Below, piece after piece: positions 1-8,560 of a stretch of 64,000 nt of DNA. Below the pieces are notes generated by a model. It was not told the DNA's origin, did not search any database, and saw nothing but the letters and a program-made list of their open reading frames with translations. Position 1 is the stretch's first letter; each line of letters begins with the position of its first letter. A program made the translations under genes and the position numbers. The stretch lies in NCBI RefSeq assembly GCF_000175635.1, contig NZ_ACVP01000037.1:91951-155950 (forward strand), in the 5' to 3' direction. The DNA is from Corynebacterium tuberculostearicum SK141 (GTDB lineage Bacteria > Actinomycetota > Actinomycetes > Mycobacteriales > Mycobacteriaceae).

Positions 1-178
1 TATCGGCCACGGCTTGGGCGACGTCGGCCCAGATGGAGGTGGACGCGACGATGGAAATCTTCTTCTGGGCGCCCGGCTCGGCGGCCGAGTCCTCGGTGTC
101 GGAAGAGCAGGCGGTGGCGGTCAGCAGGAGGCCACCGGCCGCGAGGAGGGCTGCGGATGCGCGAAGTGAGGTATGCAT
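1..178 (-). CDS. Zn/Mn ABC transporter substrate-binding lipoprotein (ZnuA-like), N-terminal part only
   Basis: Only the first 59 codons lie in the window. They read a lipoprotein signal peptide (MHTSLRASAALLAAGG, lipobox TATAC) followed by the KKISIVASTSIWADVAQAV segment, which is typical of the first beta strand and helix of cluster A-1 (ZnuA/TroA) metal-binding proteins. The mature protein would capture Zn or Mn outside the membrane and pass it to a permease/ATPase encoded beyond the window edge. It is divergent from the LacI-type gene at 259. C. glutamicum has the same order (metal-transport lipoprotein, LacI regulator, otsB). Metal specificity cannot be judged because the binding residues are outside the window. 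Confidence 0.8.
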   Translation of the reverse strand, partial: MHTSLRASAALLAAGGLLLTATACSSDTEDSAAEPGAQKKISIVASTSIWADVAQAVAD

Positions 179-258
179 AGTTTCCAGTGTGCGTTTGATG
201 GGAACCATTGTCAATTGAATATGTATTGAAAATACGGCCGCAGGGTATGCTTGCGGTC

Positions 259-1356
259 ATGGTGAAACGCAGCCCCACCCGCAAGACGCTGGCCTCGCTG
301 GCCGCCGAGCTGGGTGTTTCGCGCACGACGGTCTCCAATGCCTATAGCCGGCCGGATCAGCTTTCGGCCGCAACGCGCGAGCGCATCCTGGCGGCGGCGA
401 AGGCGCGCGGGTACCCCGGGCCGGACCCCACGGCCCGCAGCCTGCGCACCCGCCGCGCGGGCTCGGTGGGCGTGCTGCTGACCGAGCACCTGTCCTATGC
501 CTTCGAGGACATGGCCTCGGTGGATTTCCTGGCCGGCATGGCAGAAGCCTCGGCCGGCGCGCAGACCACGCTCACCCTCATCCCCGCCGGCCCGGAGGGC
601 GAGGCGGAGGCGGCCAGCCTGGTGGGCTCGGCCGCGGTGGATGGCTTTGTGGTCTACTCCGTGGCGGCCGGGGACGCCTACCTCGAGGCGGCGCGCGGCC
701 GCGGGCTGCCGGTGGTGGTCTGCGATCAGCCGACGGATTCGGGCCTGCCGTTCGTGGGCATCGATGACCGCGCGGCGATTGCCCCGGCCGCCCGCGCGCT
801 GGTGGAGGCCGGCCACCGCAAGATCGGCGTGCTGGCGATTCGCCTCAAGCGCGAGCGCCACGATGGCCCCATTTCGTGGGGTGAGCTCCAGGGCGCCGAT
901 ATGCACGTGCAGCGCGCCCGGGTCATGGGAGCCATGGACGTCTTTGCACAGGCGGGCATCGCGCCCGAGACCGTGCCCGTGGTTACCCAGCACATCAACG
1001 ATGCGCAGACCACGCGTGCGGCCGCGCAGTTGCTTCTCGACGCCCACCCAGACCTCACCGCCGTCCTGTGCACCACCGACTCCATGGCGCTGGGCGTGAT
1101 GACCTATGCGCGCGAGCGGAGCATCGACGTCCCCGGCGAGCTGTCCGTTACCGGCTTCGACGGCATTGATGCGGCGCAGCGCCTTGGCTTGACGACGATC
1201 GTCCAGCCCAATAAGGCCAAGGGCGCGGCCGCCGGCCACATGCTCGCCAAGCTTATCGCCGGCGCGGAGGGCTCGGACGCGAGCGAAGCCGCGATGCTAC
1301 GGCGCGTGCTGCAGACCAGCTTCGCGGCCGGGCGGACGGTGGCTCCGCCGCGCTAG
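259..1356 (+). CDS. LacI-family transcriptional regulator
   Basis: The 365-aa protein starts with a LacI helix-turn-helix (about residues 7-30, TLASLAAELGVSRTTVSNAY), then the hinge helix (ARSLRTRRAG) and a periplasmic-binding-protein-like effector domain ending in the usual DVPGELSVTGFDG segment. The ligand is unknown; sugars or nucleosides are usual for the family. I chose ATG 259 because a TATGCT -10 box at 246-251 ends 7 nt before it, which fits a leaderless message; ATG 247 and TTG 208 are in frame but less likely. It is convergent with otsB and sits next to the trehalose cluster, as in C. glutamicum. Confidence 0.85.
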   Translation: MVKRSPTRKTLASLAAELGVSRTTVSNAYSRPDQLSAATRERILAAAKARGYPGPDPTARSLRTRRAGSVGVLLTEHLSYAFEDMASVDFLAGMAEASAGAQTTLTLIPAGPEGEAEAASLVGSAAVDGFVVYSVAAGDAYLEAARGRGLPVVVCDQPTDSGLPFVGIDDRAAIAPAARALVEAGHRKIGVLAIRLKRERHDGPISWGELQGADMHVQRARVMGAMDVFAQAGIAPETVPVVTQHINDAQTTRAAAQLLLDAHPDLTAVLCTTDSMALGVMTYARERSIDVPGELSVTGFDGIDAAQRLGLTTIVQPNKAKGAAAGHMLAKLIAGAEGSDASEAAMLRRVLQTSFAAGRTVAPPR

Positions 1357-1382
1357 GTGCCGCTTCGCTAGGCAGCGGCGCG

Positions 1383-2165
1383 TTAGGCAGCGCCGCCGTT
1401 GTCGGGGCGGCCGACATGGGCCGCGCGGGCGGCGGCGAGCTCGGTGAGGAAGTGGGCGACGGCGTCGACGTCGGCAAGCTGCACTACGGCCGACGTATCG
1501 CCCTCGCCGACCTTGACGCCAACGTCTGGCGGCTGGTGCAGGGCGCGGAAACCGTCCTCATCGGTGACGTCATCGCCCAAGAAGACCATGGCGGTGGCTC
1601 CGGTGCGCTCGCGCAGGTTCTCAATCCACGTGCCCTTGGTGGCCTGGGTGGCGGAGAACTCCACCACGGACTTGCCGGCCGTGCGGGGGAAGCCGCTCGG
1701 ATCGAGCGCGAGGGCGGCTTCATAGGCTTGGGCGGCAGCTTCTGGATCGGAATCCTCGAGCGCGCGCAGGTGCAATACGCGCTGGAAGGGTTTGACCTCG
1801 ATATCCGCGCCGGGGAAGCGCTCCATGATCGCGCGGATCTCGGCTTCCTTGGTGGCGAGGTGCTCGCGCATCGCGGGGGTCAGTTCCGTGTCCTCCCACG
1901 AGGACTCGGCGCCGTGGGAGCCGCCGAAGAGAACGGGCTCGCGCAGAGGGCACACGCGCTTGAGGCCTTCGAGGTGGCGGCCGGAGAGCACGGCCGCGGT
2001 GGTGTCCGGCAGGTGGGCCAGTTTATCCAGGGCGCGCAGTGATTCCTGGTTCATTTCGACCTCATAGATGGCCGTGGCGAAGGGGGAGAGCGTGCCGTCG
2101 AAATCCGAGACCACCGCGAGGTGCTCGGCGGCGGCAAGGGCCTTGATGGCAGTTGAAAGCGTCAT
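1383..2165 (-). CDS. otsB: trehalose-6-phosphate phosphatase
   Basis: The 260-aa cytosolic HAD-superfamily phosphatase removes phosphate from trehalose-6-phosphate, the second step of the OtsA-OtsB route. Motif I is SDFDGTLSP (nucleophile Asp21, acid/base Asp23) and motif IV is GDDVTDEDGF near the C-terminus. Length is normal for OtsB. The start at 2165 is preceded by a TAGGCT -10-like box 7 nt upstream on the minus strand. It lies downstream of the lipoprotein gene and otsA on the same strand. In corynebacteria trehalose also feeds the mycolate carriers trehalose mono- and dimycolate. Confidence 0.93.
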   Translation of the reverse strand: MTLSTAIKALAAAEHLAVVSDFDGTLSPFATAIYEVEMNQESLRALDKLAHLPDTTAAVLSGRHLEGLKRVCPLREPVLFGGSHGAESSWEDTELTPAMREHLATKEAEIRAIMERFPGADIEVKPFQRVLHLRALEDSDPEAAAQAYEAALALDPSGFPRTAGKSVVEFSATQATKGTWIENLRERTGATAMVFLGDDVTDEDGFRALHQPPDVGVKVGEGDTSAVVQLADVDAVAHFLTELAAARAAHVGRPDNGGAA

Positions 2166-2183
2166 GGCCTCCAGCCTACGCAA

Positions 2184-2705
2184 TTAACCGCCCAGGGAAA
2201 CCAACTTGATAGACGGCGAGTCCACCTCATCGGTGACCAGTTCCAAGACGAGCTGGTTATTGGAATTGACGGTGTAGTGAAAATCGTGGTCCGCGGAAAT
2301 CAGGTTGCGCAGCAGGTTATCGGCCCACACGGACGCGCCGTGGCAATCTTCGGCGGTCTCGTCAAACTCCACCTCATCGAAGTGGAGGCGGTTGCCCTCG
2401 CGGATGTTTTGGCGCTCATCATCGGCGGAATAGGTCACCTTGCCCACCATTTGGGCGCACCCGGTGGTGCCCACCATCGTGGATTGGCCAAAACTCAACG
2501 TGGGTGCCTGCGGGATGGATTCCGGGATGGTGGAGGCGGCATCCGGGGTGGTGTTGATGGAGACTACCTGCCACTGCTTATCCAAGATCTGCTCATCGCC
2601 AGGGGCTTGGGGCTCCTCGTCGCCGGAGCCGCAGCCGGCCAGTAATGCGGCGGCGCAGGTCGCGGCAATGGGCACTGCGGCCAGGCGGGGAAAGCGAGAC
2701 ATCAT
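2184..2705 (-). CDS. secreted lipoprotein between otsA and otsB (META/HslJ-like)
   Basis: The 173-aa protein has a lipoprotein signal ([12 protein letters not shown], lipobox LLAGC) and a soluble domain with a GTTGCAQMVGKV segment and a conserved-looking W, resembling the HslJ/META fold of outer-envelope proteins. The start overlaps the otsA stop as ATGA, so the two are probably translationally coupled. The same position in C. glutamicum holds a hypothetical lipoprotein gene. A role near the cell envelope together with trehalose metabolism is only an inference from location. Confidence 0.75.
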   Translation of the reverse strand: MMSRFPRLAAVPIAATCAAALLAGCGSGDEEPQAPGDEQILDKQWQVVSINTTPDAASTIPESIPQAPTLSFGQSTMVGTTGCAQMVGKVTYSADDERQNIREGNRLHFDEVEFDETAEDCHGASVWADNLLRNLISADHDFHYTVNSNNQLVLELVTDEVDSPSIKLVSLGG

Positions 2706-4144
2706 GCGCCCGCCCCCTGTTCTTCTGCTTGGCGCAGGCAGCCCAGGAAGGACTGGGACCATAGCTGCACGTCGTGCTCGGTGACCTGCTGGTGCATGGT
2801 GAGCATGCGCTGGGTCATGGTTGAGGGGGCGTCGTCAAGCGCCTTGAGCGCGTTGAGCAAGGCGGCCTTGACGGACTCGATATCGAAGGGATTGCACAGG
2901 TAGGCCTGGTTGAGCTCATCGGCCGCGCCGGCGAACTCGGAGAGCACCAGCGCGCCCGAGCCATCGTCGTGGCAGGCCACGTATTCCTTGGCCACCAGGT
3001 TCATGCCGTCCTTGAAGGGAGTGACCAGCATGACATCGGCCATGCGGTAGTAGCAGCGCAGGAGGCTCTTTGCCACGCCCCGGTGCTGGTAGTGCACCAC
3101 CGGGTGGCCCACGCGGGCAAAGCGGCCGTTAATGCGGCCGACGGCCTCTTCCACCTTGGAGCGGGTGGCCTTGTAGTGGTCGAGGCGCTCGCGCGACGGC
3201 GTGGCGAGCTGCACCAGCGTCACCTCCTCCGGGTCGAGCGCGCCGGTGTCCAGCAGCTCCTCAAAGGCGGTCAGCCGCTGCAGGATGCCTTTGGTGTAAT
3301 CGAGACGATCCACGCCCAAAATAATGCGTTGGGGTGAGCCCAACTCTTTACGCAGCTTGGCGACGTCCCCCTTCTCCTCTCCAGTGAACGCGGCAAAGTC
3401 TTTCGCGGCGATGGAAATGGGGAAGGCGCCCACGCCGATGGTGCGCCCCTGCGGCAGGCGAATATGCGCGGTGACCTCGCGGGTGCTGGCCTCGCCTTGT
3501 ACGTCGAGGCCCTGGCGGCGGGCAAGCTCCAAGAAGTTGCGGGCATTGGCCTCCAGGTGGAAGCCGATGAGGTCTGCGCCAAGTAGCCCGCGCACGAGCT
3601 CCTCGCGCCAGGGCAGCTGGCGGAAAAGATCGGCAGAAGGGAAGGGGATGTGCAGGAAGAATCCGATGGTGAGATCCGGGCGCTTTTGGCGCAGGATGCC
3701 GGGCAAAAGCTGCAGCTGGTAGTCCTGTACCCACACGGTGGCGCCCTCGGCGGCGACCTCGGCTACCTCGTCTGCGAAACGCAGGTTGACCTCGCGATAG
3801 GCGTGCCACCAATCGCGGTCATAGGTAGGGGTGACGATGAGATCGTGGTAGAGCGGCCACAGGGTGGCATTAGAAAAACCCTCATAAAAGCCCTCGAAAT
3901 CGGACTCGGTGAGCTTGACCGGGTGCAGCAGCACGCCGGCATCGGTGCGGAAGGGCTCTGGTGCGGCATCGGCCACACCGGGCCAGCCCACCCAGCACCC
4001 CTGGTGCGATTCGAGGACTGGAGACAAGGCGGTGACCAGACCGCCCGGTGAGGGCGTCCAGGTATGGCTGCCATCGGGCCGGGTTTCTAGATCTACCGGC
4101 AGGCGGTTGGCCACCACCACGAAGTCATTGCCACGCTCACTCAT
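2702..4144 (-). CDS. otsA: alpha,alpha-trehalose-phosphate synthase (UDP-forming)
   Basis: The 480-aa GT20 glycosyltransferase joins UDP-glucose and glucose-6-phosphate to trehalose-6-phosphate. It shows the N-terminal [11 protein letters not shown] segment, the SPGGLVTAL loop, the acceptor-site [15 protein letters not shown] motif and the [12 protein letters not shown] nucleotide-sugar motif. Length and order are standard for OtsA. The stop codon overlaps the start of the lipoprotein gene, and otsB follows, so the three genes are likely one unit. A lysine-rich protein gene lies 14 nt upstream on the same strand and may share the transcript. Confidence 0.96.
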   Translation of the reverse strand: MSERGNDFVVVANRLPVDLETRPDGSHTWTPSPGGLVTALSPVLESHQGCWVGWPGVADAAPEPFRTDAGVLLHPVKLTESDFEGFYEGFSNATLWPLYHDLIVTPTYDRDWWHAYREVNLRFADEVAEVAAEGATVWVQDYQLQLLPGILRQKRPDLTIGFFLHIPFPSADLFRQLPWREELVRGLLGADLIGFHLEANARNFLELARRQGLDVQGEASTREVTAHIRLPQGRTIGVGAFPISIAAKDFAAFTGEEKGDVAKLRKELGSPQRIILGVDRLDYTKGILQRLTAFEELLDTGALDPEEVTLVQLATPSRERLDHYKATRSKVEEAVGRINGRFARVGHPVVHYQHRGVAKSLLRCYYRMADVMLVTPFKDGMNLVAKEYVACHDDGSGALVLSEFAGAADELNQAYLCNPFDIESVKAALLNALKALDDAPSTMTQRMLTMHQQVTEHDVQLWSQSFLGCLRQAEEQGAGA

Positions 4145-4158
4145 GGTGCAAGAATAAC

Positions 4159-4530
4159 TTAAGACTTCTTGGTGGACTTCTTCGTTGCCTTCTTGGAGGC
4201 CTTCTTCGTCGCCTTTTTGGTGGCCTTCTTTGTAGCCTTCTTGGTCGACTTCTTCGTCGATTTCTTGGTGGACTTCTTCGTCGACTTCTTCGTGGCCTTC
4301 TTGCTGGATTTCTTGGTCGACTTCTTTGGAGCGGCGTCGGCCTGCTCCGCCAGCACCTTCTTGTGCACCAGGCCCTTTGGCTCCACGCCCAGCATGGACA
4401 TCAGGGTCACGCCGTCGAGGAAGTCCTGCGCATAGGTGGCCACGATGCGGCGGGCTGCGCGGGAGGTCTCCTCCTCAAGGGCGTGATTCTGGTCAGCCTG
4501 TGGGTGGGTGTCTTGGACCTTGGGTGGCAC
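4159..4530 (-). CDS. lysine-rich histone H1-like protein
   Basis: The 123-aa protein has an N-terminal acidic/hydrophobic part (about 65 residues, with a predicted helix around LDGVTLMSMLGVEPKG) and a C-terminal tail that is almost only KKATKK/KKSTKK repeats. Such tails are seen in bacterial H1-like nucleoid proteins and bind DNA by charge. GTG at 4530 is preceded by AGGAGGA, a strong ribosome site. The gene is just upstream of otsA. The tail is encoded by imperfect short tandem repeats and could vary in length between strains. A nucleoid role is inferred from composition. Confidence 0.8.
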   Translation of the reverse strand: MPPKVQDTHPQADQNHALEEETSRAARRIVATYAQDFLDGVTLMSMLGVEPKGLVHKKVLAEQADAAPKKSTKKSSKKATKKSTKKSTKKSTKKSTKKATKKATKKATKKASKKATKKSTKKS

Positions 4531-4616
4531 GACGTGTCCTCCTGAACGTTGTGGAAACTACTTAAGCGCTTGCAAGAAAAGCTATCAGAGCAAATATTGT
4601 ACGCTACCGGCGGCGT

Positions 4617-6353
4617 TTAGGGCCGTTCGGGTCCGGATTCGGGGCCTGGCTGCTCCGGTTTCTGGGCGCGAAACGTTTCGGTGCCGGGCACGGTATAGGT
4701 GGTCTTCTCGCGCTGCTGCGGCTGCGCCGGCCACTGGGAATCCTCCGGCCATAGGTCTGCGGCCGAGCGGGTGTGTGGCGCATGGTTTTGGGCCTCGTGG
4801 CGCGGGTGTTGCTGCGGCGGTTTCGGCCCGAGCTTCGGTGGTAGCTCTGGGCGATTGACGCGCGGGGCAAACGGGGACATCGGCACGCGCGGGATGCGCG
4901 GGGCCTTGCGGGCCAAGTGCGTGGCCTTGTGGAAGGAGAAGCGGCCGATGCGCTTAAAGGTGGAGTAAGGGCGGAAATACTGCGGGCGGCGCAGGCGGCG
5001 AGCCACGCGCTCGCCCAGTACCACGCCGGCGGCCAAGGCGCCGGAGATGGCCAGCGCCATCGCGATATTGGTAAAGCCGGTAATCATCTGCTTATTGAGC
5101 GAGGCGTACATGCCACGGTAGAGCATGAGGCCGGGCAGCATCGGCGTATAGCCCACGATCATGGTGATAAGCGGCGGGATTCCCCAGCGGCGCGACATCA
5201 AACCGCCGGCCAGGCCGACGACCACGGCAGACAGGCCCGAGGCAATCACCGGGCCGATGCCGAAGGAAACCACCACGAAGTAATAGAAAATCATGCCGGC
5301 CGCGGCCGTAAGGCCGGACATGGTGATCTCAATCCAGGCCGCGCCGCAGGCCAGCGCAAAGGCAGCAGAACCCGTGCCGCCAAGCAGCACTAGCAGCGGA
5401 ATTTCGTGGTAGACCGGCGGGGCCAGCGTGGCCAGCGGCGGCAGGTTAAAGCCCAGGGAATCGGCCATCTGGATGCCCACACCGACGCCGGCGATGATGG
5501 CGCCGGTAGATAGCAGCGCCTCAAAGAAGCGGGCGGAGGAAGTCACGGGGGCGCGCGTGATGCCGTCGACAAGCGATTGCACCAACGTCAGCCCCGCCAC
5601 CAGCACGATGATGCCGGAGGCAATGATCTGCGTGGGCGAGAAATTAATGCCGAAGGAGGCCGCGATGTTGTACAAAATGGCGGCCGGGAAGACGGCGAAA
5701 AATCCGCCGACCACATTCTGATAAAAGGGCGGCAGGCGGTAACTAGCCAACCAGGCGTTTAAGCCCATGATGAACGCGGAGACTACAAACGCCACCACGC
5801 CGACGAGCAGGTCGCCGCCGAGCATCATGGAAATCAGGCCACCCATCGCGCCCCAGCCGAGCATCACCGTGGACGGCTTATAGGGCGCGGGCATGCGGTC
5901 GATCTCATCGAGGCGCTGCTCCGCCATGGCCGGCGGCATCTGGCCGGAGTGGATGGAGCGAATGAGCTTATCGACGGCCGCGAGCTTGGAAAAATCCACG
6001 CCAATGCTCGGCACCACGCGGAAGACGTGCAGGTTCTTGCGCTGCTCGCCGGTGCCAATGGTGGTGTGGATGGTGATGGTATTCATCAAGATGTCCACGT
6101 GGCAGTAGTGCAAGCCATACGACGACGCTGCCAGGTGCACTTGGGCGCGCGCATCCGAGTTGGCGGTGCCGGCTCCGATGAGGATTTCACCAATGCGAGC
6201 GGCGATCTCCATAACGCCGCTGACCTGGGCGGCGTCGGTGAGATCGACCGGGGCGAGTGGTGATGGCGGCGGTGCGGCTTTAGCCGCGTCGATGATGGCT
6301 ACCTGGCCCGAGGAAGCGCGCAGGCGCTCCCGCATAGCGGACAAAAATGACAC
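4617..6353 (-). CDS. thrE: threonine/serine exporter ThrE
   Basis: The 578-aa membrane protein belongs to the ThrE family: a cytosolic N-domain (DAAKAAPPPSPLAPVDLTD, then MEIAARIGEIL) followed by about ten membrane segments (about residues 180-490). In C. glutamicum it exports L-threonine and L-serine by proton antiport. GTG at 6353 is chosen because GAGGG stands 8 nt upstream; ATG 6335 is an in-frame alternative giving an N-terminus close to the C. glutamicum protein. The last 80 residues form a Pro/Gln/His-rich cytosolic tail. The gene is followed by the lysine-rich gene and otsA. Confidence 0.92.
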   Translation of the reverse strand: MSFLSAMRERLRASSGQVAIIDAAKAAPPPSPLAPVDLTDAAQVSGVMEIAARIGEILIGAGTANSDARAQVHLAASSYGLHYCHVDILMNTITIHTTIGTGEQRKNLHVFRVVPSIGVDFSKLAAVDKLIRSIHSGQMPPAMAEQRLDEIDRMPAPYKPSTVMLGWGAMGGLISMMLGGDLLVGVVAFVVSAFIMGLNAWLASYRLPPFYQNVVGGFFAVFPAAILYNIAASFGINFSPTQIIASGIIVLVAGLTLVQSLVDGITRAPVTSSARFFEALLSTGAIIAGVGVGIQMADSLGFNLPPLATLAPPVYHEIPLLVLLGGTGSAAFALACGAAWIEITMSGLTAAAGMIFYYFVVVSFGIGPVIASGLSAVVVGLAGGLMSRRWGIPPLITMIVGYTPMLPGLMLYRGMYASLNKQMITGFTNIAMALAISGALAAGVVLGERVARRLRRPQYFRPYSTFKRIGRFSFHKATHLARKAPRIPRVPMSPFAPRVNRPELPPKLGPKPPQQHPRHEAQNHAPHTRSAADLWPEDSQWPAQPQQREKTTYTVPGTETFRAQKPEQPGPESGPERP

Positions 6354-6504
6354 GGAAATAACCCTCGAAAAAGCGCTGGGAATGTGGGATAGATTCTGCC
6401 TGAACTTTAGCCCCTGCACCCTGTCAATGCATAGATGGGGGACCGGCTTTCCCCTCGGCGGCGGTGCTCGGGTACTATGCAACGAGCGGGATTTCTCCCG
6501 CGGT

Positions 6505-6577
6505 GCTGGAGTGGCGCAATTGGTAGCGCAACGCACTTGTAATGCGTAGGTTGCGAGTTCAAGTCTCGTCTCCAGCT
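6505..6577 (+). tRNA. tRNA-Thr (anticodon TGT)
   Basis: A 73-nt cloverleaf can be drawn: acceptor GCTGGAG/CTCCAGC, D-arm around AATTGGTA, anticodon stem ACGCA/TGCGT with loop CTTGTAA (anticodon TGT), T-arm GCGAG TTCAAGT CTCGT, discriminator T, no encoded CCA. Its 3' half is the left attachment site of the 8-kb element, whose right end restores the same 40 nt at 14580. Confidence 0.95.
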
Positions 6578-6583
6578 CAAAAG
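6544..6583 (+). repeat. attL core, 40-nt direct repeat (3' part of tRNA-Thr)
   Basis: These 40 nt (starting GCGTAGGTTGCG, ending CAGCTCAAAAG) are identical to 14580-14619. The match continues leftwards with two mismatches to the anticodon loop (CACTTGTA at 6534 and 14570). This is the classic signature of tyrosine-integrase insertion into a tRNA 3' end, with the intact tRNA on this side. Confidence 0.93.
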
Positions 6584-6585
6584 AT

Positions 6586-6618
6586 TACCCCCTAGCTGCA
6601 TAAACAGTTAGGGGGGTT
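6586..6618 (-). terminator. rho-independent terminator of the integrase gene
   Basis: Inverted repeat TACCCCCTAGCTG / CAGTTAGGGGGGTTA with a 6-nt loop. Read on the minus strand it is followed by AATCTTTT. It lies between the integrase stop and attL, and may also stop transcription leaving the tRNA. Confidence 0.6.
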
Positions 6619-6638
6619 AACGTTTACAAGTAGTAAAA

Positions 6639-6661
6639 GTGGCTATTTATTGGCTACTTTG
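6639..6661 (+). repeat. left 23-bp terminal repeat, candidate integrase arm site
   Basis: A 23-bp sequence containing two TGGCTA words spaced 10 nt apart. A copy with two mismatches lies in the same orientation at 14432-14454, near the other end. Tyrosine integrases with an N-terminal arm-binding domain use such subterminal sites. The left copy overlaps the last codons of the integrase gene. Confidence 0.6.
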
Positions 6662-7831
6662 CGCAGGCGCAAACATTTCCAACACCGCCGTATGGTCACC
6701 GGCATCAGCCGCCCGCTTCACGTAATAGCGACCCGTAATCGCCGGGGAAGCGTGCCCCAACTGCCTAGCGGCCTCCTCTACGCCGTCCACATTCTCAATG
6801 GCCGTAGCAACCGAGGAGCGGAAAGACTTAAACTTCACGTGAGAAAATACCTCACCCCGCGCTTCCCGAAATTGTCTACGAACATTCACAATGTCTAGGA
6901 ACCCGCCCCGGTTATTCGGAAAGACAAGTACATTGTCGGCATTCACTAAACGCTCAATGAGCATGTCTCTGAACCAATCGGGGAGGGTAACCGTACGAAA
7001 GCCGCTATTGGTCTTTGTGTAGCCTTGGCGGACTAGCTTCCCGTCCTGCCTGACAATCGCACCGGAGAGCGTCGCCTTAGCCTTTGGCTTAGCGTCTAGC
7101 TGGAAATCAGACCACTGGAGCGCCAGCACCTCAGACGGGCGGAACCCCGTGGCGATAAGCGCGCCCACAATTCCCACTAAATCAGTGTGCTTGTAGGGTG
7201 TCTGCCAAGACTGAACATTTTCCCAAATCTGTTGAATCTCAGCGAGAGACAAAGCGACCGGTTCAGATTCTTCACTGTCATTGGCCCGGAGCTTTACTCC
7301 GTGCGTTGGGTTGATAGGCCACACATTCACGCCGTGGACGACGGTTAGGTCATAGGCGCGGGACAGTAGAATCTTTGCGAGCTTAGCGTTAGCGGGGGTG
7401 CGCTCTGACAGCTTCACTAGCCAGTTAGCGATTATCGACTTGTCACACTCGCAGAGGCGAAGATTACCAATCGCCCTTTCACCCCGCGTCCCCTCGAAAA
7501 GGGATAGTTGACGTTCATAGGTGTTAACCGATTGGATGCGTAGTTTCTTATTGCCGATAGTGCCAGCGCGCATAGCTTTTACGGTTAGTTCTAGGAGTTC
7601 TTGCAGGGTGGTGTTGCCGTCGATAATGGCCCCTGCATTCTCAAAGACGCGATCGTTGGCGTTGGCTTTCAGGGTGGCTTCAGCGTCGCTTTTTGTGCGC
7701 CCGGTGCCAGTGACGCGGATACGCTTATCGGCAAAAGTGCGGACGTAGGCTAGTGCTCTCCAGCGGCGGTAGCCTACTTCCTCATACCTAATCGTCCCTA
7801 TTTGTCCTACGGGTAGTTTCTTTCTTGGCAT
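6647..7831 (-). CDS. int: tyrosine-recombinase integrase
   Basis: The 394-aa protein has an N-terminal AP2-like arm-binding part (RRWRALAYVRTFADKRIRV), a SAM-like core-binding domain (about 75-190) and a C-terminal catalytic domain. Catalytic residues visible are Arg in ATGFRPSEVLAL (about 231), Arg in SFRSSVAT (about 336), His in QLGHASPAIT and the nucleophile Tyr in GRYYV. The usual His of the H-x-x-R box is replaced (K-S-F-R). It is transcribed towards attL, the normal place for an integrase, and shares a 44-nt overlap with the upstream HTH gene. Confidence 0.95.
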   Translation of the reverse strand: MPRKKLPVGQIGTIRYEEVGYRRWRALAYVRTFADKRIRVTGTGRTKSDAEATLKANANDRVFENAGAIIDGNTTLQELLELTVKAMRAGTIGNKKLRIQSVNTYERQLSLFEGTRGERAIGNLRLCECDKSIIANWLVKLSERTPANAKLAKILLSRAYDLTVVHGVNVWPINPTHGVKLRANDSEESEPVALSLAEIQQIWENVQSWQTPYKHTDLVGIVGALIATGFRPSEVLALQWSDFQLDAKPKAKATLSGAIVRQDGKLVRQGYTKTNSGFRTVTLPDWFRDMLIERLVNADNVLVFPNNRGGFLDIVNVRRQFREARGEVFSHVKFKSFRSSVATAIENVDGVEEAARQLGHASPAITGRYYVKRAADAGDHTAVLEMFAPAQSSQ

Positions 7832-8408
7832 GTTCTGTAGTTCGCTTTCCGGGGTGATTCTCAGAGCTCACTTGTAGGACACCTAATTCACGAGCGCGGC
7901 GAACCATATATGCCGCCCGGTCGCGGCTCACACCAAATTGTTCGGATACTGTGCGAGTTGGGGGAACTCCAGTGTTGAGTGCTGCTTGGTAAACGTCCCT
8001 TACCCACTCAAGTACAAGGGAAGTATTTCCACGAGGCCATTCTTTTATTACATGATCTGGCACCGTCGGTATCGGCTTAATACCCCGACCAAACGTTGCA
8101 CCGTAGTACTCCCCCAGCTTTGTTGTTGCTTCATTGGCGAGGCGGGATAGGGGCAACTGGCGAAGCGTGGAACTGCCTATATAAGAGTCTTCGGGGTCGA
8201 AAGCTACGATGCCCTCAACTTCATATCTTCCGAAGTCAGTAAAGACAAGTTCTAATGAGAGTCGCTGTGTTCCGTTGTCGATGATGCAGTACGCATGTGC
8301 TGGTGCTCCCTTTGAAGCATCCTCGATGAAAGGCCCTTTGCCGAATTTTCCTTTACTGTTGGGCCTTTCTTGCCACTCTCCTACGGAGGTCACATGCCAT
8401 TTGCTCAT
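7788..8408 (-). CDS. HTH protein of the element, probable regulator
   Basis: The 206-aa protein is not recognised as a named family. Its last 70 residues include a helix-turn-helix (TRTVSEQFGVSRDRAAYMVRRARELGVL) like MerR/IclR/Xre winged regulators, followed by a basic tail. ATG 8408 is chosen because minus-strand boxes TTGACC and GACACT are 17 nt apart and end 6 nt before it; GTG 8423 is an alternative. It ends 44 nt inside the integrase gene and is divergent from the Xis-like gene, the typical place of a master repressor in satellites. Confidence 0.7.
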   Translation of the reverse strand: MSKWHVTSVGEWQERPNSKGKFGKGPFIEDASKGAPAHAYCIIDNGTQRLSLELVFTDFGRYEVEGIVAFDPEDSYIGSSTLRQLPLSRLANEATTKLGEYYGATFGRGIKPIPTVPDHVIKEWPRGNTSLVLEWVRDVYQAALNTGVPPTRTVSEQFGVSRDRAAYMVRRARELGVLQVSSENHPGKRTTEHAKKETTRRTNRDD

Positions 8409-8414
8409 AAATCG

Positions 8415-8443
8415 AGTGTCCACTATTGAGTTCTTAGGGTCAA
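8415..8443 (-). promoter_or_regulatory. leftward promoter of the element
   Basis: On the minus strand TTGACC (8443-8438) is 17 nt from GACACT (8420-8415), which ends 6 nt before ATG 8408. The -35 box is moderate and the -10 weak, so the site is only proposed. Confidence 0.4.
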
Positions 8444-8450
8444 GACAAAT

Positions 8451-8536
8451 TCCCTCAAAGCTTGACAGGGTTAGAGTCTATAATTAGTCTCAAAATTGTG
8501 CAAGCAAAGATATGCACACTCCCTCAAAGTCTGACA
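8451..8536 (+). promoter_or_regulatory. rightward promoter with paired 17-bp operator-like repeats
   Basis: TCCCTCAAAG-CT-TGACA at 8451-8467 recurs as TCCCTCAAAG-TC-TGACA at 8520-8536, 69 bp apart. A perfect TATAAT (8479-8484) lies between them, and TGTGCA/TGCACA (8497-8502, 8513-8518) forms an inverted pair. The layout suits repression of the Xis-like operon by a protein bound at both repeats, possibly by looping. The binding protein is not known; the divergent HTH protein or the Xis-like protein are candidates. Confidence 0.6.
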
Positions 8537-8560
8537 CTGACTATAAGAAAGGATTGTCCA

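Noticed and set aside
185..213. Zur operator between the znuA-like and LacI genes
   Set aside because: TGATGGGAACCATTGTCA has only matching TGA/TCA ends; the symmetry is too weak to claim.
4159..4330. Short tandem repeats as an independent repeat element
   Set aside because: They are the coding repeats of the lysine-rich tail and stay in frame.
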